This document shows positions 24,752-33,156 of a DNA stretch of 64,000 nt, piece by piece; position 1 is the first letter of the stretch, and every line of letters starts with the position of its first letter. The notes under the pieces were generated by a model, which was not told the DNA's origin, did not search any database, and saw only the letters and a program-made list of their open reading frames with translations. The DNA lies in contig JBHJGM010000018.1 in NCBI GenBank assembly GCA_050331815.1, positions 1 through 64,000 of the forward strand, in the 5' to 3' direction. The stretch is from JBHJGM01 sp050331815. GTDB lineage: Bacteria > Verrucomicrobiota > Verrucomicrobiia > Opitutales > JBHJGM01. A program made the position numbers and the translations under genes.

Positions 24752-27019
24752 ATGATCGCCGCCTCCACAGAGACTTCAGTCCGTACGGTTTGCCCCTATT
24801 GCGGCGTCGGCTGCGGGATGTACCTGCAGGTAAAGGGTGGGCGCGTGGTGCGGGTGAAAGGCGACCCGGAGCACCCAGCGAATTTCGGACGGCTGTGCAC
24901 GAAGGGGCTGACGGTGGGCGAGACCATCGACACACCCAACCGGCTGCGGTACTTCATGACCCGTCCAGATCGGGCGGGGGCACCGGTACGGGTAACGCCG
25001 GATGCGGCTATCGAGGCCACCGCGCAGAAGTTGCAGGCGATCATCCGGCAGCACGGGCCGGACGCGGTGGGCTTTTACCTTTCGGGACAGATTTCGACGG
25101 AAGCGCAGTACGTGGCCAACAAGCTGGCCAAGGGCTTTTGGGGTACCAACAACGTCGATTCGAACTCGCGGCTGTGCATGGCCAGCGCGGCTTCGGGCTA
25201 CAAGGCCTCGCTGGGGGCGGATGCACCGCCCGGAAGTTACGCCGACATCGAGCAGGCCGAGGCGTTTTTCATCATCGGCTCGAACATGGCCGACTGTCAC
25301 CCGATTCTGTTTCAACGCGTGTTGGCCCGGAAGAAGGCGAGCGGGGCAGCGATTGTGGTGGTCGATCCTCGCAGGACCTCGACCGCTGCGAAGGCTGATC
25401 TGCACCTGGCCGTGAAGCCGGGGACCGACCTCTGCCTGCTGTACGGATTGCTCCACCTGTTTGCACGGGACGGCGCGATCGACGCGGGCTTCATCGAGGC
25501 GCACACCGACGGCTGGCCGGCATTGGTGGCGGACCTGATGAAGTACACGCCGGCGTACGTCAGCCGCACCTGCGAGATTGAGGAAGCCGCCCTTTGCGAA
25601 GCGGCACGGATTTTGGGGCAGTCCGCGCACTGGATGTCTTTTTGGACGATGGGCTTGAACCAGAGTACGCAGGGGACCGCCAACTCGAGCGCGGTTTGCA
25701 GCCTGCACCTAGCCACAGGCACGATCGGTCGTCCTGGCTGCGGACCTTTTTCGCTGACTGGACAACCCAACGCCATGGGCGGGCGCGAGGTCGGCTACCT
25801 GGCCAGCGGCTTGCCGGGGCAGCGGTCGGTGCACAGCGCGGCTGACCGCGTGTTTTGCGAACACCTTTGGAACGTTTCGCCAGGGACTATCGGGGCGCAA
25901 CCGGGCCGGGCGGCGGTGGAAATGTTTGATGCGCTGGCGCGGGGAAAGATGAAAGCCATTTGGATTATCGGCACCAATCCAGTCGCTTCGATGCCAAGAC
26001 GGGCGCGTGTGCGTGAAGGGCTGCGCCAGGCGGAATTTGTGGTCGTCCAGGATGCTTACCAAACCTCGGAAACGGCGGCCTTTGCCGATGTGTTGCTACC
26101 GGGCGCGGTCTGGGCGGAAGCCGACGGGACAATGACGAATTCCGAACGGCGGGTGACGCGTTTTCAGCCGGCGGTGCCGCCCCCGGGCGATGCGCTGGCG
26201 GATTGGGAAATCGTTTGCCGGGTGGCCGGGGAGATGGGGTACGCCGAGGCGTTCGGCTATGCGGATGCGGAGGCTATTTTTGACGAGTTTCGCGGCTTTT
26301 ATAATCCCGCCACGCACTGGGACCTGCGGGGCATGTCCTACGAACGCCTGTGCAACGCGCCGCTGCAGTGGCCGATGGGTCCGGGTCAAATGAAGGGGCA
26401 GGCGATTCGCGACCGCGAGGCGCGCAGCGACCGCCTGCGTTTTCCGACTTCGAACGGGCGGGCGCGCTTTGTGAACCATCCGGTGGCGCTGCCCGAAGAG
26501 ACGGTGGACCGCGCGCATCCCTTTGTGCTGAACACCGGACGGCTGGCGCACCATTGGCACACCCTGACCAAGACCGGTGAGGTGGCGGCCTTGAACCGGC
26601 TGCATCCGTCGCCATTTGTGGTCCTGCATCCGAGCGATGCGCAAGCGCTGGGGATCGCCGAGGGCGAAACGGCGTCCATCGGCTCGCGCCGGGGGAAACT
26701 GGTGCTGCCGGTCCAGCTTTCAACCAGCGTGCGCCCGGGTTCCTGTTTCGTGCCGATTCACTGGAATGACCGGTTTGGCGAGCAACTCTGCGTCAACGAG
26801 GCGACTAACGACGCGGTTGACCCGTACTCGCTGCAGCCGGAGTTGAAGGTCTGCGCAGTGCGTATCGAAAAGACCATGACAGAACCTACTCAGGAGGAAG
26901 CGCTGCTGGCCCTCCTGGGCGAAGGCAGACGCATGGCCGAGGCCACGCACGCCTTCAGTACTGCGCAACGGCAGGCCATCGTTTCCGCCTTCAACGCCGC
27001 GTTTACCCATGGGAGCTGA
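24752..27019 (+). CDS. nasA: Assimilatory nitrate reductase catalytic subunit
   Basis: A 755-aa molybdopterin oxidoreductase that reduces nitrate to nitrite in the cytoplasm. The N-terminal [4Fe-4S] site is Cys14, Cys17, Cys21 and Cys49 (CPYCGVGC, then GRLCTKG). Bis-MGD-binding stretches follow (SNSRLCMASA, GSNMADCHPILF, TNPVASMP, TGRLAHHWHTLTKTG). Length fits cyanobacterial NarB. The longer Klebsiella-type NasA has an extra C-terminal [2Fe-2S] domain that is absent here. The ATG at 24752 is chosen because the longer open frame overlaps nrtD. The last 11 bases overlap the next gene. The electron donor is unknown. Confidence 0.93.
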   Translation: MIAASTETSVRTVCPYCGVGCGMYLQVKGGRVVRVKGDPEHPANFGRLCTKGLTVGETIDTPNRLRYFMTRPDRAGAPVRVTPDAAIEATAQKLQAIIRQHGPDAVGFYLSGQISTEAQYVANKLAKGFWGTNNVDSNSRLCMASAASGYKASLGADAPPGSYADIEQAEAFFIIGSNMADCHPILFQRVLARKKASGAAIVVVDPRRTSTAAKADLHLAVKPGTDLCLLYGLLHLFARDGAIDAGFIEAHTDGWPALVADLMKYTPAYVSRTCEIEEAALCEAARILGQSAHWMSFWTMGLNQSTQGTANSSAVCSLHLATGTIGRPGCGPFSLTGQPNAMGGREVGYLASGLPGQRSVHSAADRVFCEHLWNVSPGTIGAQPGRAAVEMFDALARGKMKAIWIIGTNPVASMPRRARVREGLRQAEFVVVQDAYQTSETAAFADVLLPGAVWAEADGTMTNSERRVTRFQPAVPPPGDALADWEIVCRVAGEMGYAEAFGYADAEAIFDEFRGFYNPATHWDLRGMSYERLCNAPLQWPMGPGQMKGQAIRDREARSDRLRFPTSNGRARFVNHPVALPEETVDRAHPFVLNTGRLAHHWHTLTKTGEVAALNRLHPSPFVVLHPSDAQALGIAEGETASIGSRRGKLVLPVQLSTSVRPGSCFVPIHWNDRFGEQLCVNEATNDAVDPYSLQPELKVCAVRIEKTMTEPTQEEALLALLGEGRRMAEATHAFSTAQRQAIVSAFNAAFTHGS

Positions 27020-28787
27020 TCTTTCCAGCAGCGGCAGCTTTACCGACCCGCAGAAGCAATACCTGCAGGGGTTTTTTGCGGGGGTCGGGCAACGCAGCCT
27101 GGTTCCTTACGTGGGGACCGGCGCGGATGGCCGGTTGACGCATGACCCCGCGCAAGGCGGCGACAATGCAGCCGTAGAGACCGTGCACGGGGTGCCCATT
27201 GACGATCTGTGTAAGGAGGAACAGATCAAGCACGAGCAGCACGGGCTGGATATTTGGGATACCCTGCTGGATAGCGCGACCCGGGATCGTTTTCCGGAAG
27301 GGGGAGATGTATTTCGGTACAAGTTTCATGGCTTGTTTTACGTCAAGCCGGCGCAGGACTCACTGATGCTGCGCTGCCGCATTCCCGGCTGCGCGCTGCG
27401 GGCGGAGCAGTTTGAAGCGATCGGGGAGATCGCCGAGAAATGGGGCGGGGGCTATTGCCATGTGACCACCCGTGGGAACATTCAGGTGCGCGAAATACAG
27501 GCCCGTGACAGTCTGGATGTGCTCTTGAGGCTGCGGGAGGCGGGGCTGACCTCACAGGGTTCAGGTGCCGACAACGTGCGCAACGTGACGGCCTCGCCGA
27601 CCAGCGGCTTTGACCCGGACGAGGTTTACGACGTGCTGCCGCTGGCCCGGGCCATGCATCACTACATACTCAATACGCGGGAGCTGTACGATCTGCCGCG
27701 CAAGTTTAACATCGCCTTCGACAACGGCGGGGCGATCAGCGTGTGCGCCGATACCAACGATATCGCGTTTTACGCGGTGCGGGTGCGCGCGGCGGCGGAT
27801 GCGCCAATGGAAGTTTTTTTCCGCGTGCAGTTGTGCGGGATCACGGGGCACCGGCAGTTTGCCTCGGATTGCGGGTTGTTGCTAAAGCCGGAGGAGTGCG
27901 TGGCGGTGGCGGCAGCGATGCTGCGGGTCTTCTCGGAAAACGGCGACCGCACCAATCGCAAGAAAGCCCGGCTGAAGTACCTTATCGACAAATGGGGGAC
28001 CGAGCGATTTCTCGAGGAGACGCAGAAGAAGCTGGCCTTTGAACTGCGCCGAGGCGCTTTGGAGGATTGCGAAGCGCGGCGCAAGGTCGAACATCATGGC
28101 CACATTGGTGTGTATCCACAATCCCAGGACGGTCTGGCTTACGTGGGGGTGTGCGTGCCGGTGGGTCGACTGACGGTGGCGCAGGTACGTGGGCTTTCCC
28201 AGCTGGCGCGCGAGTTTGGCCAGGGCGAGGTGCGTCTGACCGTCTGGCAAAATGTGCTGATGCCGCACGTGCCCGAGGCGAGGGTGGATGCCCTGGTCGA
28301 GGCGCTGGACGCGCTCGGGCTGAGCGTGGAGGCCAACCCCATTTCCAACGGGCTGGTTGCCTGCACGGGCAATCAGGGCTGCAAGTTTTCCTCGACCGAT
28401 ACAAAGCGGCACGCGATCGAACTGGGGGCCTATTTGAAAGAGCGCCTGAGCCTGGATACGCCGCTGAACATCCACTTTACGGGGTGCCCGCATTCCTGTG
28501 CGCAGCACTACATCGGCGATATCGGTCTGATCGGGGTTAAAGTCAAAGAGGGCGAGCGCAGCATTGAGGGCTACAACATCGTGCTGGGTGGCGGCGTGGA
28601 TGATCGCCAGGCAATCGCGCGTGAGGTCTTTTCGGCGGTGCCGTTCAGCAAAGTCCCTGCGCTTTTGGAATCCGTGCTGCGTGCGTACCTGTCCGAACGC
28701 GCCCCCAGCGAGCCTTTTCACACGTTCACTCGTCGTCATTCCGAGGCTGAGCTCGACGCGCTCTTTGCCTCCGCACTGTCCGCATAA
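27009..28787 (+). CDS. Siroheme nitrite reductase (NirA/CysI family)
   Basis: A 592-aa siroheme/[4Fe-4S] reductase, predicted to reduce nitrite to ammonium with six electrons. Cluster ligands are Cys452, Cys458, Cys493 and Cys497 (CTGNQGC and CPHSC). The duplicated ferredoxin-like half-domains include HVTTRGNIQVREI and RLTVWQNVLMPHV. The N-terminus has FTDPQKQYLQGFFAG, a helical motif echoed at the start of the next gene product. Nitrite specificity is inferred from position. By sequence it could also be a sulfite reductase. It is followed after one base by a CysJ-like flavoprotein gene, so NADPH is the likely electron source instead of ferredoxin. Confidence 0.88.
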   Translation: MGADLSSSGSFTDPQKQYLQGFFAGVGQRSLVPYVGTGADGRLTHDPAQGGDNAAVETVHGVPIDDLCKEEQIKHEQHGLDIWDTLLDSATRDRFPEGGDVFRYKFHGLFYVKPAQDSLMLRCRIPGCALRAEQFEAIGEIAEKWGGGYCHVTTRGNIQVREIQARDSLDVLLRLREAGLTSQGSGADNVRNVTASPTSGFDPDEVYDVLPLARAMHHYILNTRELYDLPRKFNIAFDNGGAISVCADTNDIAFYAVRVRAAADAPMEVFFRVQLCGITGHRQFASDCGLLLKPEECVAVAAAMLRVFSENGDRTNRKKARLKYLIDKWGTERFLEETQKKLAFELRRGALEDCEARRKVEHHGHIGVYPQSQDGLAYVGVCVPVGRLTVAQVRGLSQLAREFGQGEVRLTVWQNVLMPHVPEARVDALVEALDALGLSVEANPISNGLVACTGNQGCKFSSTDTKRHAIELGAYLKERLSLDTPLNIHFTGCPHSCAQHYIGDIGLIGVKVKEGERSIEGYNIVLGGGVDDRQAIAREVFSAVPFSKVPALLESVLRAYLSERAPSEPFHTFTRRHSEAELDALFASALSA

Positions 28788-28788
28788 A

Positions 28789-30558
28789 ATGTCATCGGTA
28801 CCTTACATTCCTGACAATGCACCGTTTTCCGAGAGCCAGCGTGCCTGGCTGAACGGGTTTCTAGCTGGCCTGTTTTCACAGGCACCCGGCGAGGCTGGCG
28901 GTGCCGCGCAAGCAGAGTTGAACGCGACTTCGGCGACGATTGTATACGGCTCACAGACCGGCAACGCGGAGACGCTTTCGAAGCAGGCGGCCAAACGGCT
29001 GACGGCGGCCGGGGTGAAATCGAGCGTCTGCGAGATGGACAGTTTTGACCTGGAGCAACTGCCGGACACCGAGAACCTGCTGGTGATCACCAGCACCTAT
29101 GGAGAGGGCGAGCCGCCGGACAATGCCCAGGCGTTTGTTGAAGCCTTGCAGGGTGAGGCGGCCCCGCGCCTGGAAAACACCCGTTTCGCGGTCTTTGGTC
29201 TGGGCGACACCAATTACCCGGACTTTAACGAGTGCGCGAAGGTGTTGCAGGCGCGGCTGACCACGCTAGGCGGTCGCGAATTGCTGACACCGGTTTACAG
29301 CGATGTCGATTTTGAAGCGCCGTTCGAGGCGTGGCTGGGCAGTGTCATCGACGCGGTGAAGGCGGGCGGTGCCCGTGCACTCGCGGGCAACGCGATTTTG
29401 GTGAGCGAACCGGAAGTCGAGCCGGCCGAGGCGGCCCGGAAGTATACGCGTAAAAATCCGTTCAAGGCGCGCATTGTCGGCAACGCCAATTTGAACGGTG
29501 CCGGTTCGGCCAAAGAGACCCGGCACGTCGAATTGAGCCTGGAGGGTTCGGGCATTTCTTACGAACCCGGCGACGCGCTAGGGGTCTGGCCGCGCAATTG
29601 CAGCGCTCTGGTGGACGAGGTCATCGAGCGGGTCGGCTTCGATGGTGAGGAAGCTGTGACGACACCCGATGGCCAGGAAGTTTCACTGCGGCATGCGCTG
29701 CAGAATTTTTACGACATCTCCCAGCTCAGTGAGCAATTTCTCGCCGAGTACGCCAAGCTGCTGGCGCAACCCGGTCTGGTGCTGGCGGGCAGCAACGGTT
29801 CCTCGGATCCGAAGCTGTACCGCGAGGGCCGTCAGATCATCGACACGTTGTGTGATTTTCCCGGGCGGATCGAAGAGCCGCAGGCGTTCATCAGCCTGCT
29901 GAAGCCGCTGGCCCCGCGTCTTTACTCCATCGCCTCGAGCCCGCAGGCGCACCGCGGCGAGGTGCACCTGACTGTTGGCGTGGTGCGCTACGAAACGCAC
30001 GGGCGGTTGCGTAAAGGCGTGTGTTCGAGCTTTTTGGCCGATGCCGCCGAGGGCGAGGAAGTTCCCGTGTACATTCAGCCCAACCGGAGCTTCCGCCCGC
30101 CCGAGGACCCGGCAACGCCGCTGATCATGGTCGGTCCGGGTACGGGCATCGCGCCGTTTCGGGCGTTTCTAGAGACGCGCGAAGCCGCCGGGGGCGGCGG
30201 CAAAAACTGGCTGTTTTTCGGCGATCAGAAAAAGCAGTGCGACTTTCTATACCAAACGCAGCTAGAAACCTGGCTCAGTACGGGCGTCCTGAATCGGCTT
30301 GATACCGCCTTCTCGCGCGACCAGGCCCAGAAGGTCTACGTGCAGGACCGCATGCGGGCGCACGGGGCGGCGTTGTTCGCCTGGCTCGAGGAGGGCGCGC
30401 ATTTCTGTGTGTGCGGCGATGCCTCGCGCATGGCCAAAGATGTCGACCAGGCTTTACGAGGGCTGGTGGCGGAGCACGGCGGGCGTTCCGAGCAAGCCGC
30501 CACTGACTACGTAGACGCTTTGAAAAAGCAAAAGCGCTACCTGCGCGACGTCTACTGA
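28789..30558 (+). CDS. CysJ-like NADPH flavoprotein (electron donor to the siroheme reductase)
   Basis: A 589-aa diflavin reductase. Order: an N-terminal helix motif SESQRAWLNGFLAGLF, an FMN flavodoxin domain (VYGSQTGNAET, TYGEGEPPDN, FGLGDTNYPDFNE), an FAD-binding domain (RLYSIASSP, KGVCSSFL) and an NADPH-binding domain (MVGPGTGIAPFRAFL) ending in the aromatic terminus YLRDVY. This is the architecture of the sulfite reductase flavoprotein CysJ. The ATG at 28789 lies one base after the preceding stop. The longer open frame would overlap that gene by 220 bases. It likely feeds electrons to the siroheme protein encoded just before it. Confidence 0.92.
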   Translation: MSSVPYIPDNAPFSESQRAWLNGFLAGLFSQAPGEAGGAAQAELNATSATIVYGSQTGNAETLSKQAAKRLTAAGVKSSVCEMDSFDLEQLPDTENLLVITSTYGEGEPPDNAQAFVEALQGEAAPRLENTRFAVFGLGDTNYPDFNECAKVLQARLTTLGGRELLTPVYSDVDFEAPFEAWLGSVIDAVKAGGARALAGNAILVSEPEVEPAEAARKYTRKNPFKARIVGNANLNGAGSAKETRHVELSLEGSGISYEPGDALGVWPRNCSALVDEVIERVGFDGEEAVTTPDGQEVSLRHALQNFYDISQLSEQFLAEYAKLLAQPGLVLAGSNGSSDPKLYREGRQIIDTLCDFPGRIEEPQAFISLLKPLAPRLYSIASSPQAHRGEVHLTVGVVRYETHGRLRKGVCSSFLADAAEGEEVPVYIQPNRSFRPPEDPATPLIMVGPGTGIAPFRAFLETREAAGGGGKNWLFFGDQKKQCDFLYQTQLETWLSTGVLNRLDTAFSRDQAQKVYVQDRMRAHGAALFAWLEEGAHFCVCGDASRMAKDVDQALRGLVAEHGGRSEQAATDYVDALKKQKRYLRDVY

Positions 30559-30602
30559 CGTAAAATTTTCCTGACCGTTACTAACCAAGGAACGTAAAAT
30601 CC

Positions 30603-31913
30603 ATGACTATCAAAATATCCTATGCTGCCCTATTTTTTCAGCTGGTAGCCCTGCAGCTGCCGGCCGCAGAATTCCTTGATTTTGGGACCCTGCCCGAGGG
30701 TTGGACGCCCGCCGGCAAGAATACCAAGTTTGGCGAGAAGTTGAAGGAGTATTTTCCGGATCCGTTGAGCCAGGGTAAGATTATCCTCAACTCGCGCCTG
30801 CGCTACGAGTACCTCGATCAGGACCGCTTCGACACCGCCAATGCGCTTACCTGGCGCACGCGCCTGGGCTACGAGACGCCCAAATATTTCGGCGTCTACG
30901 GGCTGGCCGAGTTTGAAGGCACCTGGGCCATTACGAGTGGGGACTTCGATGCCTTTCCGCCGCCTGCGGCCGGCACCCCCGGTTTGATTCCCGACCCGCG
31001 CAACACGCAACTCAACCGGTTGTTTCTTGGCTGGAAGGCCTACAACTCACACCTGCGGATCGGCCGCCAGGGCATCAATCTGGACAATCAGCGCTTTGTC
31101 GGGACGGTGGCCTGGCGTCAAAACGACCAGACCTTCGATACCTTGCGCGCCGAGACCAACATCATCAAGGACCTGTATTTGTCCTACGCCTACGTTGAGG
31201 AGGTGTTGCGAATCTTTGGCGACGAGGCGCCCGCGTCGGCCTTGCGCGCTTTCGACAGCCGCAGCCACCTGGTCAACGCCGCCTACACCGGCCTGGAGAA
31301 CATTTCTTTTCACGGGTATTATTACTATCTGGAATTCCCGAACGCGGCGGCCTTTTCGTCGACCACCTATGGCGGTTTTGTGAAGGGTACCGTGCCGCTT
31401 TCCGAGGGCTTCGCGGCGACCTATCGCGCGGAGATCGCCAGCCAGCAGGATAACGACGGGTCGCCCCCGGGGACCGATTTGAGCGAGCTTTACGTGCACC
31501 TGATCGCGGGGTTGAAGTACGAGGGGTACACCCTGGGCCTGGGCTACGAGCGTCTGGGCGGCAACGGCTCCGCTGCGTTTCAAACGCCGCTGGCAACCCT
31601 GCACAAGTTCAACGGCTGGGCGGATGTGTTTTTGGTGACGCCGCCCGACGGCCTCGAGGACTTTTACGTGTACGGCACGGCCAAGGTGCCGTTTGGGGTG
31701 AATCTTTTCGGCGCGGCGCACTACTTTACCGCCGAGGATCGCACCGACACCTACGGGTACGAGCTCGACATCGGGGCCAAGCGCAAGATCACCGAGAACA
31801 TCAGCGTGCTCTCGAAGATCGCGATCTATGAAGGCAACGGTTCGTTCCCCGTGGACGGTGCGCTGTCGGACGATCGCGTGCGCTTCTGGATTCAGGTAGA
31901 CTTTAATCTCTAG
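30603..31913 (+). CDS. Outer-membrane porin (alginate-export-like beta-barrel)
   Basis: A 436-aa exported protein. The signal peptide is MTIKISYAALFFQLVALQLP with AE following the cleavage region. The mature protein shows alternating beta-strand patterns (LRYEYLDQDRFDTANALTWR, LRIGRQGINLDNQRFVG) that are typical of alginate-export/porin barrels. It ends in an amphipathic strand RVRFWIQVDFNL. It lies 44 bp after the flavoprotein gene on the same strand, suggesting a nitrate-inducible channel for nitrate entry. That substrate is inferred from position only. Its stop codon overlaps the stop of the convergent MOSC gene (CTAG at 31910-31913). Confidence 0.8.
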   Translation: MTIKISYAALFFQLVALQLPAAEFLDFGTLPEGWTPAGKNTKFGEKLKEYFPDPLSQGKIILNSRLRYEYLDQDRFDTANALTWRTRLGYETPKYFGVYGLAEFEGTWAITSGDFDAFPPPAAGTPGLIPDPRNTQLNRLFLGWKAYNSHLRIGRQGINLDNQRFVGTVAWRQNDQTFDTLRAETNIIKDLYLSYAYVEEVLRIFGDEAPASALRAFDSRSHLVNAAYTGLENISFHGYYYYLEFPNAAAFSSTTYGGFVKGTVPLSEGFAATYRAEIASQQDNDGSPPGTDLSELYVHLIAGLKYEGYTLGLGYERLGGNGSAAFQTPLATLHKFNGWADVFLVTPPDGLEDFYVYGTAKVPFGVNLFGAAHYFTAEDRTDTYGYELDIGAKRKITENISVLSKIAIYEGNGSFPVDGALSDDRVRFWIQVDFNL

Positions 31914-32449
31914 GCGTCGAGGCGCAGGTGCACGGGTCCGCAGCGAAGGACTCCCGAGGTGAGGACCCGTGCGCGCAAACCGCCCCGGCCTTTCAGAAAG
32001 GCGTGGACGCCAGGGCCGACGGCCTGATCCATCCAGTGGCAGGGGCGAGATTCCTCAACGCCCTGAAAGGTGACGCCCGCGAGGTGAAAGGTGGCTCCGA
32101 TTAAGCGGTTTAAGTCGATGCCTTCGATGAGCACGTTGCGGCGGAAGCGGGAGGCGTCCAGCGTGTGGGTCTTCAGAAAGTCGCGGACGGCTTCGGCAAC
32201 TTCGGACTGAAAGAAGGTGACCTGTCCTTTGTAGTCGGCCTTGAAGTCGTAAAAGCGATCGCCGACCAGGCCGCGACCCGCGTGGCACTGGACCGAGTCG
32301 ACGGGTCGGGCCGGGTGGTGGTGGCGGTCCTGGCCATGGCGCCCAAAAAAATCGTGCCCACCGGAAACCCAGATGTGGCGAATCTCCACCGGCGTCGGAA
32401 CCGCTGTCTGGGCCGGTTCGGCGGGGGATGGTGTGTGTGGCGTGCCCAT
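31910..32449 (-). CDS. MOSC-domain protein
   Basis: A 179-aa protein with a MOSC fold. It has GRGLVGDRFYDFKADYKGQV near residues 58-77 and a conserved cysteine in ESRPCHWMD. MOSC proteins bind molybdenum cofactor or sulfur carried on that cysteine and deliver it to molybdoenzymes. The gene sits between the nitrate reductase cluster and mobA, which fits a cofactor role. An N-terminal stretch of about 20 residues rich in Pro and Thr looks unstructured, and an internal start is possible. It is convergent with the porin gene. Confidence 0.85.
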   Translation of the reverse strand: MGTPHTPSPAEPAQTAVPTPVEIRHIWVSGGHDFFGRHGQDRHHHPARPVDSVQCHAGRGLVGDRFYDFKADYKGQVTFFQSEVAEAVRDFLKTHTLDASRFRRNVLIEGIDLNRLIGATFHLAGVTFQGVEESRPCHWMDQAVGPGVHAFLKGRGGLRARVLTSGVLRCGPVHLRLDA

Positions 32450-32523
32450 GGCTTTGTGAGTGAAGCTTTCAGCATGCCGCGATCGCCAAATGTGTCGACA
32501 GTGGAGGGTGCACGGGCTGCAGT

Positions 32524-33123
32524 GTGCGTGTGAGCGTTGAAAACCTCAAAGGGCTGGTGCTGGCCGGGGGACGGAGTCGCCGCATGGGCACCTCGAAGGC
32601 TCAACTGCGTTTGCGCGAGGACGGTCGCACGCAATTGGAATACACGGTGTCGCTGCTGGAAGCAGTGGGGGCCCTGCCGCACCTTTCGGTCGAAAAAGTT
32701 CCGCTGGAAGGCGTGCCCGCAGTGCCTGCCGCGCGCTGCATTGTGGACATCGAGCCAAATTGCGGACCGCTGGGCGGAATCCTGGCCGCGTTGCGACACG
32801 ATGCCTCCGCACTCTGGCTGGTGGTGGCCGTGGATCTGCCGCTTTTGACGGCGCGCACGTTGCAGCGCCTGCTCGATCAATGGGATTCAACGCAGGCGTT
32901 TTTGGCGTACCGCAGTGCGACCGACGGGTTGCCGGAGCCGCTGTGCGCACTGTACGGCCCGGGCGCGCGGGCCATTCTGGAGAGCCAATGGCAAAAGGGT
33001 GAACGCAGCCCCCGTGACTGTTTGAAGAAGGCGGGGGCAGCCCTGATCGACCTGGAGGCACCTGACGCGCTGACCAACCTGAACAGCCGATCCGGCCTGG
33101 ACCAGTTGCGCAAGCGGTTGTGA
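32524..33123 (+). CDS. mobA: Molybdenum cofactor guanylyltransferase
   Basis: A 199-aa MobA-type nucleotidyltransferase that joins GMP to molybdopterin, making the MGD cofactor needed by the nitrate reductase. The signature is LVLAGGRSRRMGTSKAQL (about residues 11-28), followed by NCGPLGGILAAL and the metal-binding VAVDLPLL. The C-terminal NLNSR motif is typical. The start is GTG at 32524 or the GTG two codons later. No ATG is suitably placed. The 74-bp gap to the divergent MOSC gene holds their shared upstream region. Confidence 0.9.
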   Translation: MRVSVENLKGLVLAGGRSRRMGTSKAQLRLREDGRTQLEYTVSLLEAVGALPHLSVEKVPLEGVPAVPAARCIVDIEPNCGPLGGILAALRHDASALWLVVAVDLPLLTARTLQRLLDQWDSTQAFLAYRSATDGLPEPLCALYGPGARAILESQWQKGERSPRDCLKKAGAALIDLEAPDALTNLNSRSGLDQLRKRL

Positions 33124-33156
33124 ACGAGGTTTACTTGCGCCGGCGTTGTGGTCGGC

